Numbered from the stretch's first letter, positions 34,194 to 43,623 are shown. The stretch is 64,000 nucleotides of DNA from Mucilaginibacter gracilis (GCF_003633615.1 NZ_RBKU01000001.1:3348001-3412000); one strand, 5' to 3'. Numbers and translations: made by a program. The notes: generated from the letters alone by a model not told the origin.

Positions 34194-35009
34194 ATGGCAA
34201 AAATAAAAGATAGCAATCGGACAAACCGATACGATAAAATATTCAGGGAGAATATGGAGATCGCTTTGCCGGGCGTCATCCGGTATCTTTTGGGCTTAGA
34301 TATTGTCAGCAGTGAAGAAGTACCGGACGAAATACAGCATACAAAGGAACGTAAACCAGACCTATTGAAAAAGGTCGTAGATGCGGATGGCCGGAATTAT
34401 ATATTACATATAGAATACCAGGCTAAGGCTGATAAAGATATGGTCTATCGGATGGCAGAATACAGTATCATGCTGCAATGGAAGTATCGAACGGATATCA
34501 AGCAATATGTAGTATTTATCGGTGCCGGCAGTCCTAAGATGACGGAGAGTATTGAAAAAGAGGATTTTTATTTTAGATATCACTTGCTCTCTCTTTCTTC
34601 TGTTGATTACAAAATCTTTCTGAGCGCGAACGAACCGGAAGAAAAATTACTCGCGGTGTTGGCAGATTTTAAAAATGATGATCCGGTTATCGCGTTAAAA
34701 AGTATTTTAACAGAAGTAAAATCATTTGCTAAAAGTGACTTGGCGGAAGATAGATATTTTAACCAGTTGCGTATATTGGTACAATTGCGTAACTTAGAAA
34801 CACAATTTGATGAAGCTATGGAAACAGTAACTAAATTTTTCAAGGAAGAAAAAGACCCGCTGTATAAAAGAGGTGAAGCAAAAGGCAAAGAAGAAGGCGA
34901 ACACCTAAAGGCTGTGGCTATCGCCAAAGAACTGAAAAGTGAGGGTTTGGCTAATGACTTTATTGCCAAAACAACGAAACTATCTATTGAAGAAGTAGAA
35001 AAATTATAA
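34194..35009 (+). CDS. Rpn/PD-(D/E)XK nuclease-family transposase-like protein
   Basis: A 271-aa protein. The nuclease core reads KERKPDLLKKV, then LHIEYQAKADKDMVYRMAEY, the PD-x(n)-ExQ pattern of Rpn proteins. The C-terminal 60 residues (YKRGEAKGKEEGEHLKAVAI...) are a helical tail common in this family. Rpn proteins promote RecA-independent recombination or act as toxins or defence factors. Coupled to the integrase by position; a role in element movement is not shown. Confidence 0.85.
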   Translation: MAKIKDSNRTNRYDKIFRENMEIALPGVIRYLLGLDIVSSEEVPDEIQHTKERKPDLLKKVVDADGRNYILHIEYQAKADKDMVYRMAEYSIMLQWKYRTDIKQYVVFIGAGSPKMTESIEKEDFYFRYHLLSLSSVDYKIFLSANEPEEKLLAVLADFKNDDPVIALKSILTEVKSFAKSDLAEDRYFNQLRILVQLRNLETQFDEAMETVTKFFKEEKDPLYKRGEAKGKEEGEHLKAVAIAKELKSEGLANDFIAKTTKLSIEEVEKL

Positions 35010-35066
35010 TCTAATTTCCCCCTAATTAATTTAATACAGAAGCCACATATTTATGTGGCTTTTCTT

Positions 35067-37013
35067 TTATACATCAATGATGGCAGGGAACGTAAAAAAG
35101 AATGTGCTTCCTATACCTTCTTTACTTTCGATCCAAAGCTGGCCTTTATTCGCTTTGATAAATTCCTTGCTCAACATTAAGCCAATGCCCGTTCCTTTTT
35201 CACCTTTTGTTCCATAAGCAATATCAAGGTTAGCTTTTAGGAAAATTTCCTGCTGTGCCCCGCTTATACCTTTTCCATGATCTTTTACCGAAAAGATAAC
35301 GATATTCGAGCTTGGTTTATTGATTGCCGCAACTTCTATTTTTCCAGATGGATAACTGAATTTGATCGCGTTGGAAAGGAGGTTTCGTATAATAAATTCA
35401 AAGTGGTTGATGTCGCCGAATAAGGTCAGATCGTCCGGGGTTGCATCGGTAATGAGAATCGATTTATCGCCAGCATGTTTTTGTAAGGCCAAGATATTTT
35501 TGGTAATACTGTTTTTAGCATTGAAACTCACCTTTTCGATGTGAATGCCTTTTAGTTGCGCTTCGCCCCAATTCAGCAAAGCATTGAGAATATCCAGTGA
35601 GACTTTACCCTGCTTCCGCATTTCGGAAACCATCACCCGTTGATCTTCTGTTAAATTTTCATCTTCCAGCACTTCCAATAACTGGGTGATACCACCGATA
35701 GGGTTCCTAAGATCGTGACCGATGATCGAAAATAATTTATCTTTGATCAGATTCGATGCCGCAAGGTTTTTATTTAAACGGGTAGTCTTATAAAAATAAA
35801 CGCCTACAATCAAAAGAACCAGCAAAATTGCAACTGCGGTAAACAAGCCTTCATTTCGCTGATACGTCCTTTGCTGGTTGGCTAACTCTAATGCTTCGAT
35901 GCGAAGCTTTGATTCCGCAAGTTCATAACTACTCTGTAAAACGGCAATTTTATGGCCAACATTGGCATTTTGAAGGCTATCCAATAAGCGGTGATGCTTT
36001 TCCAAGGCATTCAGTGCATCCGCATAGCGGGATTGTTGACGGTACAGATCAGACAGGCTCCGATATATCTCCGCCGCTAATTGTTTATGGCCAATTGTAT
36101 GTGCAATATCCAAGGCGTTTTTTAAATGCTGAATGCTCTGCTCGGCGTCCTTATTTTTAAGGACATTAGCAATGCCCATGAGTGAACGTGCTTCTTCCTC
36201 GTGGAGCCCGTTCGCTTTGGCCTTTACAAGCCCCATCTGATGATAATTTAAGGCTTTTTGTTTGTCTCCGAGTTGATCGTAAGTTTTACCGGCATTATTT
36301 AAGAATGCGATATGCGCTTTGACATGCTGAACCGCACCGGTTTGACTGATACCCTTTTCGAAATAGTCGGCTGCTTGCTTGTGATTACCCATCTTAGTAT
36401 GCAAAACGCCTATGCTATTAATGAGTAAGAAATACTCATCTGATAATGGTTTACCTTGGTTGAATTTTTCTGCCTGTGCATAATCCTGTAAAGCCAGATC
36501 TCGGTTTCCGCTCAACTCGTTTAATTCTCCCAGCTTGGTATAGGCTTTAATGATGCCTGTTGTATTCCTGCTTTTTTGGTATAGTGTCAGGGCATTATGA
36601 AGGTATTGGTTACCAAACTTGAAATTCCCTTGCCGTCCTTCCAATAATCCCAGGTTGGCCGAAGCATCTGCCGAATCTAAAATATCTTTTAAATTATTAA
36701 AGATGGCCAATGAACCCTTCTGATATTTTACAGCGAGTTTCAGGTTTCCGTATTTTTCATTGATGCGCGCAAACCTGTTCAGCATCCAAGCCTCGCCCAG
36801 AGGGTAATTTAAAGACTTTGAGAGTTTCAGACCCTGATTTGCGAAATAAATAGCAGAATCGGGTTTTTTATTTTGATAAAAGCTGCTTCGATATTCGTAG
36901 CGCCTCAATTTTACACTATCTTCAGATGAAATTTTCACCTCCTTATGGTGCACCTGTCCGCAGGCGAATAAAGCAGCAAGGCATAAAAACCCAATCGAAG
37001 TGGTACATTTCAT
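35067..37013 (-). CDS. TPR-containing lipoprotein sensor histidine kinase
   Basis: 648 aa from ATG 37013, chosen because it gives a lipoprotein signal (MKCTTSIGFLCLAALFACGQ, Cys 18). About ten TPR-like helical repeats span residues 35-340, a coiled coil leads to one membrane helix (FTAVAILLVLLIVGVYFY, about 370-388), then HisKA with FSIIGHDLRNPIGG and HATPase with DHGKGISG and GTGIGLML. The layout is periplasmic TPR sensor, membrane, cytoplasmic kinase. It is divergent from the short kinase at 37051 with only 37 bp between starts. No cognate regulator is adjacent. Confidence 0.88.
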   Translation of the reverse strand: MKCTTSIGFLCLAALFACGQVHHKEVKISSEDSVKLRRYEYRSSFYQNKKPDSAIYFANQGLKLSKSLNYPLGEAWMLNRFARINEKYGNLKLAVKYQKGSLAIFNNLKDILDSADASANLGLLEGRQGNFKFGNQYLHNALTLYQKSRNTTGIIKAYTKLGELNELSGNRDLALQDYAQAEKFNQGKPLSDEYFLLINSIGVLHTKMGNHKQAADYFEKGISQTGAVQHVKAHIAFLNNAGKTYDQLGDKQKALNYHQMGLVKAKANGLHEEEARSLMGIANVLKNKDAEQSIQHLKNALDIAHTIGHKQLAAEIYRSLSDLYRQQSRYADALNALEKHHRLLDSLQNANVGHKIAVLQSSYELAESKLRIEALELANQQRTYQRNEGLFTAVAILLVLLIVGVYFYKTTRLNKNLAASNLIKDKLFSIIGHDLRNPIGGITQLLEVLEDENLTEDQRVMVSEMRKQGKVSLDILNALLNWGEAQLKGIHIEKVSFNAKNSITKNILALQKHAGDKSILITDATPDDLTLFGDINHFEFIIRNLLSNAIKFSYPSGKIEVAAINKPSSNIVIFSVKDHGKGISGAQQEIFLKANLDIAYGTKGEKGTGIGLMLSKEFIKANKGQLWIESKEGIGSTFFFTFPAIIDV

Positions 37014-37050
37014 AATTAAAGGTAAACATATAAATCTAAGAAATTTAATA

Positions 37051-37617
37051 ATGATCAAAATTACGAAGGTGCAGTATTTGGCTGCTATAAGTTTGTTGCT
37101 GGTTTTCGCCATTGATGTGTTTACACCCAGTCACTATGTAGTTGACACGCTATATATCTGCTGTATCGTCATTACATTCAAACAAAAAAAGGAGATCATT
37201 GCCGGGTTTACCATTGCGGCCTGCGTACTTATCATGATAAACGCGTTTGTTTTTGATTTAAAGGCTCGTCAGGACATATCCGTTTGGACTAATCGGGGCA
37301 TATCCATATTAGCTATTTTTATAACATCTTCTATTGCTATTCGTTACAGGAAACTTTATCAAGCCAGCATTCTGAAAGAACAAGCGTATTCAAAAGCTCT
37401 GGAAGAATTGTTATTCATGGCTTCTCACCAGGTTAGAAAGCCGGTAGCCAATATATTAGGTTTGATCGAAAATATAGATACTGATTTCGCATTGCTTACT
37501 CCGGCTGACATTAGCGAACACTGTAAATATCTTCAGGTTTCTGCACTCGAACTGGATAATGTAGTAAAAAATTTGAGCGAATTTTTGGAAAACATCGACG
37601 GACAAAACCAATTTTAG
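37051..37617 (+). CDS. Truncated-type membrane histidine kinase (HisKA only)
   Basis: 188 aa from ATG 37051. Three to four membrane helices (residues about 8-105) precede an H-box FMASHQVRKPVANILGLIEN near 130. The gene stops about 55 residues later, so there is no HATPase domain. It could be a phosphotransfer or dimerisation partner of the divergent TPR kinase, or a natural truncation. No frameshifted ATPase remnant is seen downstream. Confidence 0.8.
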   Translation: MIKITKVQYLAAISLLLVFAIDVFTPSHYVVDTLYICCIVITFKQKKEIIAGFTIAACVLIMINAFVFDLKARQDISVWTNRGISILAIFITSSIAIRYRKLYQASILKEQAYSKALEELLFMASHQVRKPVANILGLIENIDTDFALLTPADISEHCKYLQVSALELDNVVKNLSEFLENIDGQNQF

Positions 37618-37671
37618 AAAGCATGGTAATGGCTTAAAAGAGGTTAACCGAAGTTATCGCGCGACCTAAAT

Positions 37672-37721
37672 ACGGCCTTATATCACTTGTGTCAAGGCCA
37701 ATACAAGCGATATAAGGCCGT
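37672..37721. repeat. Hairpin with TATACAAGCG-like core
   Basis: ACGGCCTTATATC (37672-37684) pairs with GATATAAGGCCGT (37709-37721). The loop side carries GTCAAGGCCAATACAAGCG, close to the core of SR2 and SR3. It may terminate the short kinase gene or be a member of the SR family. Confidence 0.45.
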
Positions 37722-37807
37722 TTCTCACTCCCCGAACAATAATATATAGTTAGTTTTTCGGGGCTCTTAAATGCCTTAATTTAACGTATTTTACGTTGGC
37801 TGAAAAA

Positions 37808-37975
37808 TTAAATATATTCAGAACTTATAAAAAATTCCGGCCAGTTATCCAATATGATTTGGCGGTTTCCTCCATCTGCAAATTGGAATAGCTGAAATAA
37901 AGTAATCGTAAATTTATTAAGATTCAATTTTTCGTTACCTATCCATCTATCATATAGACATTTTTCGTTTGCCAT
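37808..37975 (-). CDS. Small conserved-type protein of the transfer region (55 aa)
   Basis: ATG 37975 opens MANEKCLYDRWIGNEKLNLN, then FQLFQFADGGNRQIILDNWP to a stop at 37808. The 'A-D-G-x-N-R' pattern followed by a short Pro-rich end is familiar from small proteins of Bacteroidota mobile elements. It is 10 bp from the next minus-strand gene, so part of the same operon. Confidence 0.5.
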   Translation of the reverse strand: MANEKCLYDRWIGNEKLNLNKFTITLFQLFQFADGGNRQIILDNWPEFFISSEYI

Positions 37976-37985
37976 GATTTAAACA

Positions 37986-38366
37986 TTAAGCGTTAAACAA
38001 TAATTCTACGGCCAGTTTAAATTTCTCGTCTTCGCTATTGTGCTGCGCATACTTAACGATACGGTCATTTACAAAAAGCACCGTATAGTCAAACGAACTA
38101 AACAACCGGTCTGAAAATACCTTACTGCTTTTAACTAAACTTGAACGGTACTTATTTATCCGTTCCTCTACCTGTTCGGATAACTGTAGCCACATATCAA
38201 AGGTCATTAAACCAAAGTCCCATGTTTTGCGGTGTTGCTCCTGATTGGTTTTCAGGTCGGCGCACACTATTATTATGCGGTCTAACAGATAGGGTATTTC
38301 ATCAGGAAAAAGCTCGTGTAACAGTTTGGCTTTATCGGCATTAGTGAGATTTCTTAAATTTTTCAT
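37986..38366 (-). CDS. Hypothetical protein of the transfer region
   Basis: A 126-aa helical protein (MKNLRNLTNADKAKLLHELF...). Only 1 bp separates it from the next upstream gene 38368-38676. Found as an accessory gene at the distal end of a degraded transfer operon. Not recognised. Confidence 0.65.
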   Translation of the reverse strand: MKNLRNLTNADKAKLLHELFPDEIPYLLDRIIIVCADLKTNQEQHRKTWDFGLMTFDMWLQLSEQVEERINKYRSSLVKSSKVFSDRLFSSFDYTVLFVNDRIVKYAQHNSEDEKFKLAVELLFNA

Positions 38367-38367
38367 T

Positions 38368-38676
38368 TTATTGTTTTTTTGGTAAGCGGTTTAGTTCCTT
38401 TTCATAATCATCAGGTATCGGGGGCGGGTATTCGTTTAAGCTGACCTTTACAGATGCTCCGTCCTTATCAAAAGCGAATGCAATGCTTTTGGCTTTCACG
38501 TAGTTGATAGTCAGTATTTCACATTTTCGCTTTTTCAGGATGGTATAAGCATCGAATAAGGCGGTGCTATAACTGATACCTATTCCTGCGATATGATGAT
38601 TTTTATATTGCTTTCCGTTCTTCTTTCGGACGGTAAGGGCAAAATCATATTCATAACATATTGTTAATTCTTCCAT
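38368..38676 (-). CDS. Hypothetical protein of the transfer region
   Basis: A 102-aa protein with alternating strand-like segments (LTICYEYDFALTVRKKNGKQ, GIGISYSTALFDAYTILKKR). Not recognised. In operon with 37986-38366. The upstream hairpin at 38691-38715 separates it from the DUF932 remnant. Confidence 0.62.
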   Translation of the reverse strand: MEELTICYEYDFALTVRKKNGKQYKNHHIAGIGISYSTALFDAYTILKKRKCEILTINYVKAKSIAFAFDKDGASVKVSLNEYPPPIPDDYEKELNRLPKKQ

Positions 38677-38690
38677 TGCATTAAAGTTGA

Positions 38691-38715
38691 ATAAGGCGGG
38701 ACTGGCCCGCCTTAT
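38691..38715. terminator. Hairpin after the DUF932 remnant
   Basis: ATAAGGCGGG-ACTGG-CCCGCCTTAT is a perfect 10-bp stem. On the minus strand it follows the DUF932 stop and is trailed by TTCAACTTTAA, a weak T-tract. Confidence 0.6.
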
Positions 38716-38719
38716 GGAA

Positions 38720-39404
38720 TTAATTAAGTATCAGCGCATCCGTGCCGTGTTTGGCAAAATCTGTACAAAGGTCAAAGGCGGTCTGCCCCCTTTGAGAACC
38801 TGTGCCGTACATGATGCTTTTAAACTTGCTTTCTTCATCCCTGAAATTGCGGACGTTCTGAAAATAGCCTGTGATACTATTATACGCTCCGAACAACGTA
38901 CCCTTTGTAGTATGTTCCTGTTGGCCGTCATGGCATAATCAAAAACGCTGCTCACCATGTTGTTATAATGGCTCGATAATTCGGCTTCCTGACCTGTTTT
39001 TAATTTTTGATAGGTTTCCTTATTCGGTATCATGGCTAACTGTATCAACCGTTTTACCTGTGGGTCAGTTATCCTAACCCTTGCCCATCGATTAAATATT
39101 GCCTCCAGTTCAACGGTTAGTTGATCGGATAAGCCTAACATCTTGTGTGCGCTTTTCAGTTTTTCCTCTGCACTTGCGGTATGCCTGATATTTACGGCGT
39201 TGGTACAGTTCCTTAGAGCAGCATTAAGGGTATTTGAACACCAAATGCGCACGGGTGTAAAGGCGATAGTTATACAGCCTGTACCGTTGTGGGTTGACGT
39301 CAAAAACAGGTAATTGTCAATTAAATCGTCCCTGCCTACACGAATATGCTCGGGCAGCTTAGCGGTTATAAAAATCGTTTCGCCGTAACCTAAAGCCCCC
39401 GCTG
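38720..39404 (-). pseudogene. DUF932 gene fragment, 5'-truncated and frameshifted
   Basis: The frame from about 39404 begins inside the family (ETAGALGYGETIFITAKLPE), so the first roughly 120 residues are missing. It runs through FTPVRIWCSNTLNAALRN to DYAMTANRN near 38917. There a one-base loss shifts the frame; the true continuation HTTKGTLFGAYNSITGYFQN ... GQTAFDLCTDFAKHGTDALI is readable in another frame to a stop at 38720. DUF932 proteins are common phage/plasmid/ICE proteins of unknown role. Two independent lesions show the gene is dead. Confidence 0.85.
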
Positions 39405-39406
39405 TC

Positions 39407-39634
39407 TCACTTATTGAAAACCTTAATAGCGCCAATTATGCCGACTACGGCACCGATGGCATACATCAGGTTACAGCCGCTTTCAAAATAGCTTTTAACT
39501 TGTGTGGTAGCCGAATTAATGCCGGAATTTCCGTCCTGAGCGAAGCAATAATTGATCGTAAGCAGCGCGAAGGCAAACATTAATGTTTTTAAAAGCGCCT
39601 GTTGTTTCGGGGTATAAGGGATGTGATTTTTCAT
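39407..39634 (-). pseudogene. Truncated DUF4134 (TraE-like) conjugation protein
   Basis: 75 aa from ATG 39634, with signal/membrane segment LLKTLMFAFALLTINYCFAQ and GINSATTQVKSYFESGCNLM, YAIGAVVGIIGAIKVFNK, the DUF4134 signature. The family normally continues past IKVFNKW with a second half of 25-30 residues. Here the Trp codon has become TGA at the junction with DUF932 sequence. A deletion between this point and the DUF932 gene removed the rest of the tra operon. Confidence 0.8.
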
Positions 39635-39693
39635 TATTAATTTTTTTGATTTCACGGATAAAAAAATGACTTGTTTAAATTGGGGTGAAGTAC

Positions 39694-40293
39694 TTATGCC
39701 CAAAGGCTGTTAAGTTCTTCGTCGGTGATGCTGAAAGGCAGGTTTTCGCGGATAAAATCATTTAATGCCTGCTGATTTGAAGTGCCGCGAATGCGCTGAT
39801 ACTTGGAGCTTACCAAAGCAAAAAGAGATAAGAAATCGGCCTTTGTGCCTTTTTCGGTTTCCAGAATGTGAAAGATGCTTTTGAGTTCTTCGATCACATC
39901 AGGTATCACGCTCTGCTGTCTTTCCCGGTCATCGTCTCCGGTGTCGTTTTTTAATTCGTCGTCCTCATTACCGATAGTTACTGTCTCCTGTTCCTTAGTT
40001 TCTTCACTAATGCCTGGGGCGAAACCGAACATACTCATGCTTACCTTTGTCATGCCTTCCGGCATCGCTGATTTACCAATCAGATCGTCTGTTTCATCTT
40101 CCGGCTCATCCTCAAAATCAGCGTCCCATGCGTGGCCTAATGGTTCCGGCGGGTCGTTATCCCTTTTCTTACCTTGCAGCAGATCCTGTATCCGCTGCCT
40201 GTAAAAGACCAGGATAATAACGGCATACCAGATGGCTGTCAGGATAGTGGCGGCGACTAAAAACTGCTGCCATGTGAAATGTTGTAGTACCAT
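39694..40293 (-). CDS. Membrane-anchored hypothetical protein at the start of the transfer operon
   Basis: A 199-aa protein with one N-terminal membrane helix (FLVAATILTAIWYAVIILVF), an acidic linker rich in D/E (residues about 45-125) and a helical C-terminal domain. It is the first gene of the minus-strand tra remnant, ahead of DUF4134, as often found in Bacteroidota ICEs. The palindrome at 40382-40393 lies 89 bp upstream. Confidence 0.7.
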   Translation of the reverse strand: MVLQHFTWQQFLVAATILTAIWYAVIILVFYRQRIQDLLQGKKRDNDPPEPLGHAWDADFEDEPEDETDDLIGKSAMPEGMTKVSMSMFGFAPGISEETKEQETVTIGNEDDELKNDTGDDDRERQQSVIPDVIEELKSIFHILETEKGTKADFLSLFALVSSKYQRIRGTSNQQALNDFIRENLPFSITDEELNSLWA

Positions 40294-40381
40294 AATAATT
40301 TGCTTTTATCCCGGCACACCATTATGCCGGGATTTTCAAAAGCAAATTTTCAAAGACTGCAAATTTTGGTTTGAACCATTG

Positions 40382-40393
40382 AGGGATATCCCT
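40382..40393. promoter_or_regulatory. Palindromic operator AGGGATATCCCT before the transfer operon
   Basis: On the minus strand AGGGATATCCCT is followed by CAATGGTTCAAACCAAAATT. The same palindrome with a matching flank (AAATGCCTCAATTTAAAATT) lies at 54100-54111 upstream of the xis/mob operon. Distances to the start codons are similar (89 and 84 bp). Likely binding site of one regulator. Confidence 0.6.
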
Positions 40394-40463
40394 TAAATAA
40401 ACAATAAGCAATTGAAAATTAACCGATTACGCAAGTGGTTTTTCAGGTCAATTGGTTGTGTTT

Positions 40464-41324
40464 TTACCTGATAGATTCAAACTCGTCATCTTTATCAAGT
40501 TTCAGGACAACACTTTCTTTCATTTCGTCCAGGTATTTCGTCCGGCTTAACCTTTTTCTGCGGCGTAATTCGGAAAGCCGCTTAGAGGGAATGCCGATCT
40601 TAACCTGAAGCCTGTCTTCCAGCCAACGGAAAATTTCAGTCAGGGTGGCCGTGCCATTGTTGAGTTGTTTGGTATGGTAAATGCCAATACCGATCTCGGC
40701 AAGATTGATTGTGTCGCCTGTCCATTTCATTTCATCGGAGTCGCTCGACAACTGTAAGGGCGATGCAGGATTTTTCTTCAGGTAAAGCAATTTCTCTATA
40801 ACCCATGATTTGAGTTTTTCAAATGCTTTAAACTTAGAGAAAAGGTAATCGCAACTTGTTGCAAAACCTGGGTTTACGTCCGGTACTTCAGGCAAGAGAA
40901 CGCTTTGAATTTCTTCGCCGCGTATAAAGTAGATATTATCCAGTTCATCGGCATCCAGTTTATAGTATTGATATAAAAATGCGTACTGCTGAAAAAAACG
41001 TTCAAAATAGTGCAGTTCCTGATTTAGATAATCGACTTGCTTATCGGTATCGCCGAACGGGAAACCGGCTTCAATGGTATACAGTTCCGTATAATAGATT
41101 TGCCATTGATAAAAAGATGGTTTGATGTACTTGAAAAAGTTAATCTGTTCGTGTGCATCTTTAAATGGGTAGGCTCCTAAAAACTCTTTCAATTTGTTTA
41201 GGGCCTGCCTGATCAGTTTTAAAGCACTTGTCAATTTTTCAAGCGGCTCAAAGTTCTGGAACGATAGATGTTCCAAATCCTGTTCCAACTGTATTAACAG
41301 CCGGGAATTTTGTTCCTGTAACAT
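40464..41324 (-). CDS. rteC: RteC-family excision regulator
   Basis: A 286-aa protein matching RteC: FFKYIKPSFYQWQIYYTELY, a Tyr-rich middle (FFQQYAFLYQYYKLDADELD), NIYFIRGE and a C-terminal half with TGDTINLAEIGIGIYHTKQL and a TATLTEIFRWLEDRLQV helix. RteC controls excision and transfer genes of CTnDOT-type elements. The gene stands upstream of the tra remnant on the same strand, 171 bp apart, and may act on the shared operator. Confidence 0.86.
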   Translation of the reverse strand: MLQEQNSRLLIQLEQDLEHLSFQNFEPLEKLTSALKLIRQALNKLKEFLGAYPFKDAHEQINFFKYIKPSFYQWQIYYTELYTIEAGFPFGDTDKQVDYLNQELHYFERFFQQYAFLYQYYKLDADELDNIYFIRGEEIQSVLLPEVPDVNPGFATSCDYLFSKFKAFEKLKSWVIEKLLYLKKNPASPLQLSSDSDEMKWTGDTINLAEIGIGIYHTKQLNNGTATLTEIFRWLEDRLQVKIGIPSKRLSELRRRKRLSRTKYLDEMKESVVLKLDKDDEFESIR

Positions 41325-41522
41325 ATAGAAATTTATTTAAGTAATTCCTGCCCTGCCTGTTCACTGGCGACAACTTTCACTTGGCGGGAAATGCGTAAAT
41401 TTTTTCCATAGATTCCTTTCTAATAATTTTGAGCATTGTAAAAACAGGGTCAAAACTATAAGGAATGCCGCATTCAAAAAATACCAAAAAGGTGTAAATC
41501 TGCTACTAAAAAAGTGGTATTT

Positions 41523-42473
41523 TTATAAGAAAAGTGCCAAAAAGATATTAAAATGCACGTTTTGCAACTTGTAGATCATAGCTGCGCGGTTTTTAACTTT
41601 CATTTTTCGGAACGTATTGTAGATGTGTTTTTTTACCGTTTCTTCAGAGATATGTAAAGCATCGGCGATTTCTTTATTATTCGATCCTCTTAATATCGCC
41701 TGTGTTATTTCTATTTCAGTTTTGGTTAGTTGATACCGAATAAAATTTTCCTGTAGGATCTCGGGGGGCGTGCCATCCATATTTAGTTTTAATATACGAC
41801 GGTATTCATAACGTGCTTTTTTAACAGATTTCCAGATGAATAAGGAGCTTATAGCGACAATACCTGTATTAGTACATAAGACCTCGATTAATTGGCTTTC
41901 TTCTACAAAACCGAAGAATGCCAGCGCTGCCCACGGACTAATTGCCAGATACATAGCGGTTTCTTCGACATACTTTTTATGATTCCTGCTTTCTTCCTGT
42001 TGTTTTCTGATCGCCCGAAACATTACCCAAAGCAACACAAGCGCGTATACAAATGGTGCAATCATGCCATATTTTAAATCTGCTTCAAGATTACCGTTTA
42101 TCGCATAATCGATAATAAAAAAGATGACGTAGGGAAGCATCAAAAATAAGGGAACGCCGTAATACGCATGCCAGCGTAACGACTTCAGATCAAATGCCTT
42201 GTAAAAATAGAACGGGAAATAAGAAGCCATTAAAAATCCGCTGCCATAGGCAATCATTACCTGTAACGCGATGGAGATTTTGATGTTTGGGTCTGGGAAA
42301 AGGCCCCCGGTAATGTTATAGAAAAGCATTAATACCAATAATACTAAGTACCATAGTCGGTTTTTGTCTTCCGGCCTGAACAGGTAGTAAAAAAACTGGA
42401 AGCTGAGCATCATTAGTTCCAGTACAATAAAAATGAAAGTAACGATATGAATTTGTGTTCCAAAGACGAGCAT
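41523..42473 (-). CDS. Membrane-bound LuxR-type transcription regulator
   Basis: A 316-aa protein. Seven hydrophobic segments (residues about 8-215) resemble a 7TM sensor. The C-terminal GerE/LuxR HTH is at about 245-305 (YQLTKTEIEITQAILRGSNN, KEIADALHISEETVKKHIYN). The layout suggests direct membrane-signal-to-DNA control. It stands alone, with 43-50 bp to the GNAT gene on the same strand. Confidence 0.85.
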   Translation of the reverse strand: MLVFGTQIHIVTFIFIVLELMMLSFQFFYYLFRPEDKNRLWYLVLLVLMLFYNITGGLFPDPNIKISIALQVMIAYGSGFLMASYFPFYFYKAFDLKSLRWHAYYGVPLFLMLPYVIFFIIDYAINGNLEADLKYGMIAPFVYALVLLWVMFRAIRKQQEESRNHKKYVEETAMYLAISPWAALAFFGFVEESQLIEVLCTNTGIVAISSLFIWKSVKKARYEYRRILKLNMDGTPPEILQENFIRYQLTKTEIEITQAILRGSNNKEIADALHISEETVKKHIYNTFRKMKVKNRAAMIYKLQNVHFNIFLALFL

Positions 42474-42526
42474 ATAATAAGGTAGTTAGGTTTATTCTGG
42501 CTGTAAATATCCGCTCAATATATGCG

Positions 42527-43093
42527 CTATCTTTTTAAAAAATATAGAGTATAGGTTAAGTCAAGTTGTTCGTAGGTTTTAAAGCCGTGGTTTTCATACC
42601 AGGGCAGATTTTTTACGGTCGATGTTTCAAGATATACAGGTAGTTGCCGCGTATCCGCATGATTGATGACCTCCTGCAAAAGCTTACTTCCAATGCCTTT
42701 GCCCTGTTCTGTTGGTTCGACCCCTATGAACCATAAATAGGTCATCGGCTCTTTTGATTGCTTGGATTTGATCTTGCTTTCGCGGTTAAGCGCCTTTTTG
42801 ATACCACTTATTCCAATGGCTTTAAAGATCAATTTGATATCCAGTAAAATAGCGGAGAAAGTGGTTTGCTTGTTTTGCGGATAAAGTATTAAGGCACATG
42901 CTTTTCGGTCGTCTGATAGCCATACTTCTCCGAATAAGGAACACATCTCAAATGAATAATCCATCAATGCTGCTATGCGTTCGGTTCGCATATTGTCGTT
43001 ACGGACAATATAGTTTACACTTTGGTTGTCATCAAATGCTCGGCTGAGTAATTCAATTACAAGTTTTTTGTCAACATTATCTGCTTTTATCAT
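42527..43093 (-). CDS. GNAT-family N-acetyltransferase
   Basis: A 188-aa protein with the acetyl-CoA-binding motif VEPTEQGKGIGSKLLQEV (Q/R-x-x-G-x-G) near residue 128 and LETSTVKNLPWYENHGFKTY near 155. Substrate unknown. The 265-bp gap upstream (43094-43359) shows no gene. Confidence 0.9.
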   Translation of the reverse strand: MIKADNVDKKLVIELLSRAFDDNQSVNYIVRNDNMRTERIAALMDYSFEMCSLFGEVWLSDDRKACALILYPQNKQTTFSAILLDIKLIFKAIGISGIKKALNRESKIKSKQSKEPMTYLWFIGVEPTEQGKGIGSKLLQEVINHADTRQLPVYLETSTVKNLPWYENHGFKTYEQLDLTYTLYFLKR

Positions 43094-43359
43094 GTGTATA
43101 TAAGATAAGTGTCAGTACTATTTTGCTTCAGGGGGAAGGCAAACAAAACAGCAATAATTTAGGTAACAGTATTAAATAGGGGATTTAATATTTATTTCAA
43201 TATTATTAAGTTTTACGCATCATTATTCCCAATGGTTGTTTTGCTATCAAATTTTGACATGTAAATTACTTTATAAGCAAAATGGGATTAAAAATAAAGA
43301 TATGCGGGTTATTATTTTGAGGAGTTAAAAAGGAAAATAATTGTTCAATTAGCTACGTG

Positions 43360-43623
43360 TTATAACGTTAAAGCCAACTTGAAACTACAATTTAACGAGC
43401 CGCTTCGGACTTCGATTAAAATATCAATGTTCCTTTCAGGCAAATATTCCTTGATGCAGCCTGTAATTTCCTTTTTGGCTTTTTTGTAAGCTAAACGGGG
43501 TTCTTCTCCGCTATTGGGTAGGTTAACGATAACATGACCATTGAATATACCCAATACCCAATCAGGTGAACATTTTTCACGGATGATATTTAATGTACTT
43601 TCCTGAAGTGTTTCCATGTCCAT
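43360..43623 (-). CDS. Hypothetical protein
   Basis: An 87-aa protein (METLQESTLNIIREKCSPDW, GHVIVNLPNSGEEPRLAYKK). It has an alpha/beta pattern without known motif. The upstream gene ends 13 bp before it, so they form a pair. Confidence 0.55.
   Translation of the reverse strand: MDMETLQESTLNIIREKCSPDWVLGIFNGHVIVNLPNSGEEPRLAYKKAKKEITGCIKEYLPERNIDILIEVRSGSLNCSFKLALTL

Noticed and set aside
38687..38938. 83-codon plus-strand frame over the DUF932 remnant
   Set aside because: Antisense to a recognisable DUF932 sequence on the minus strand.
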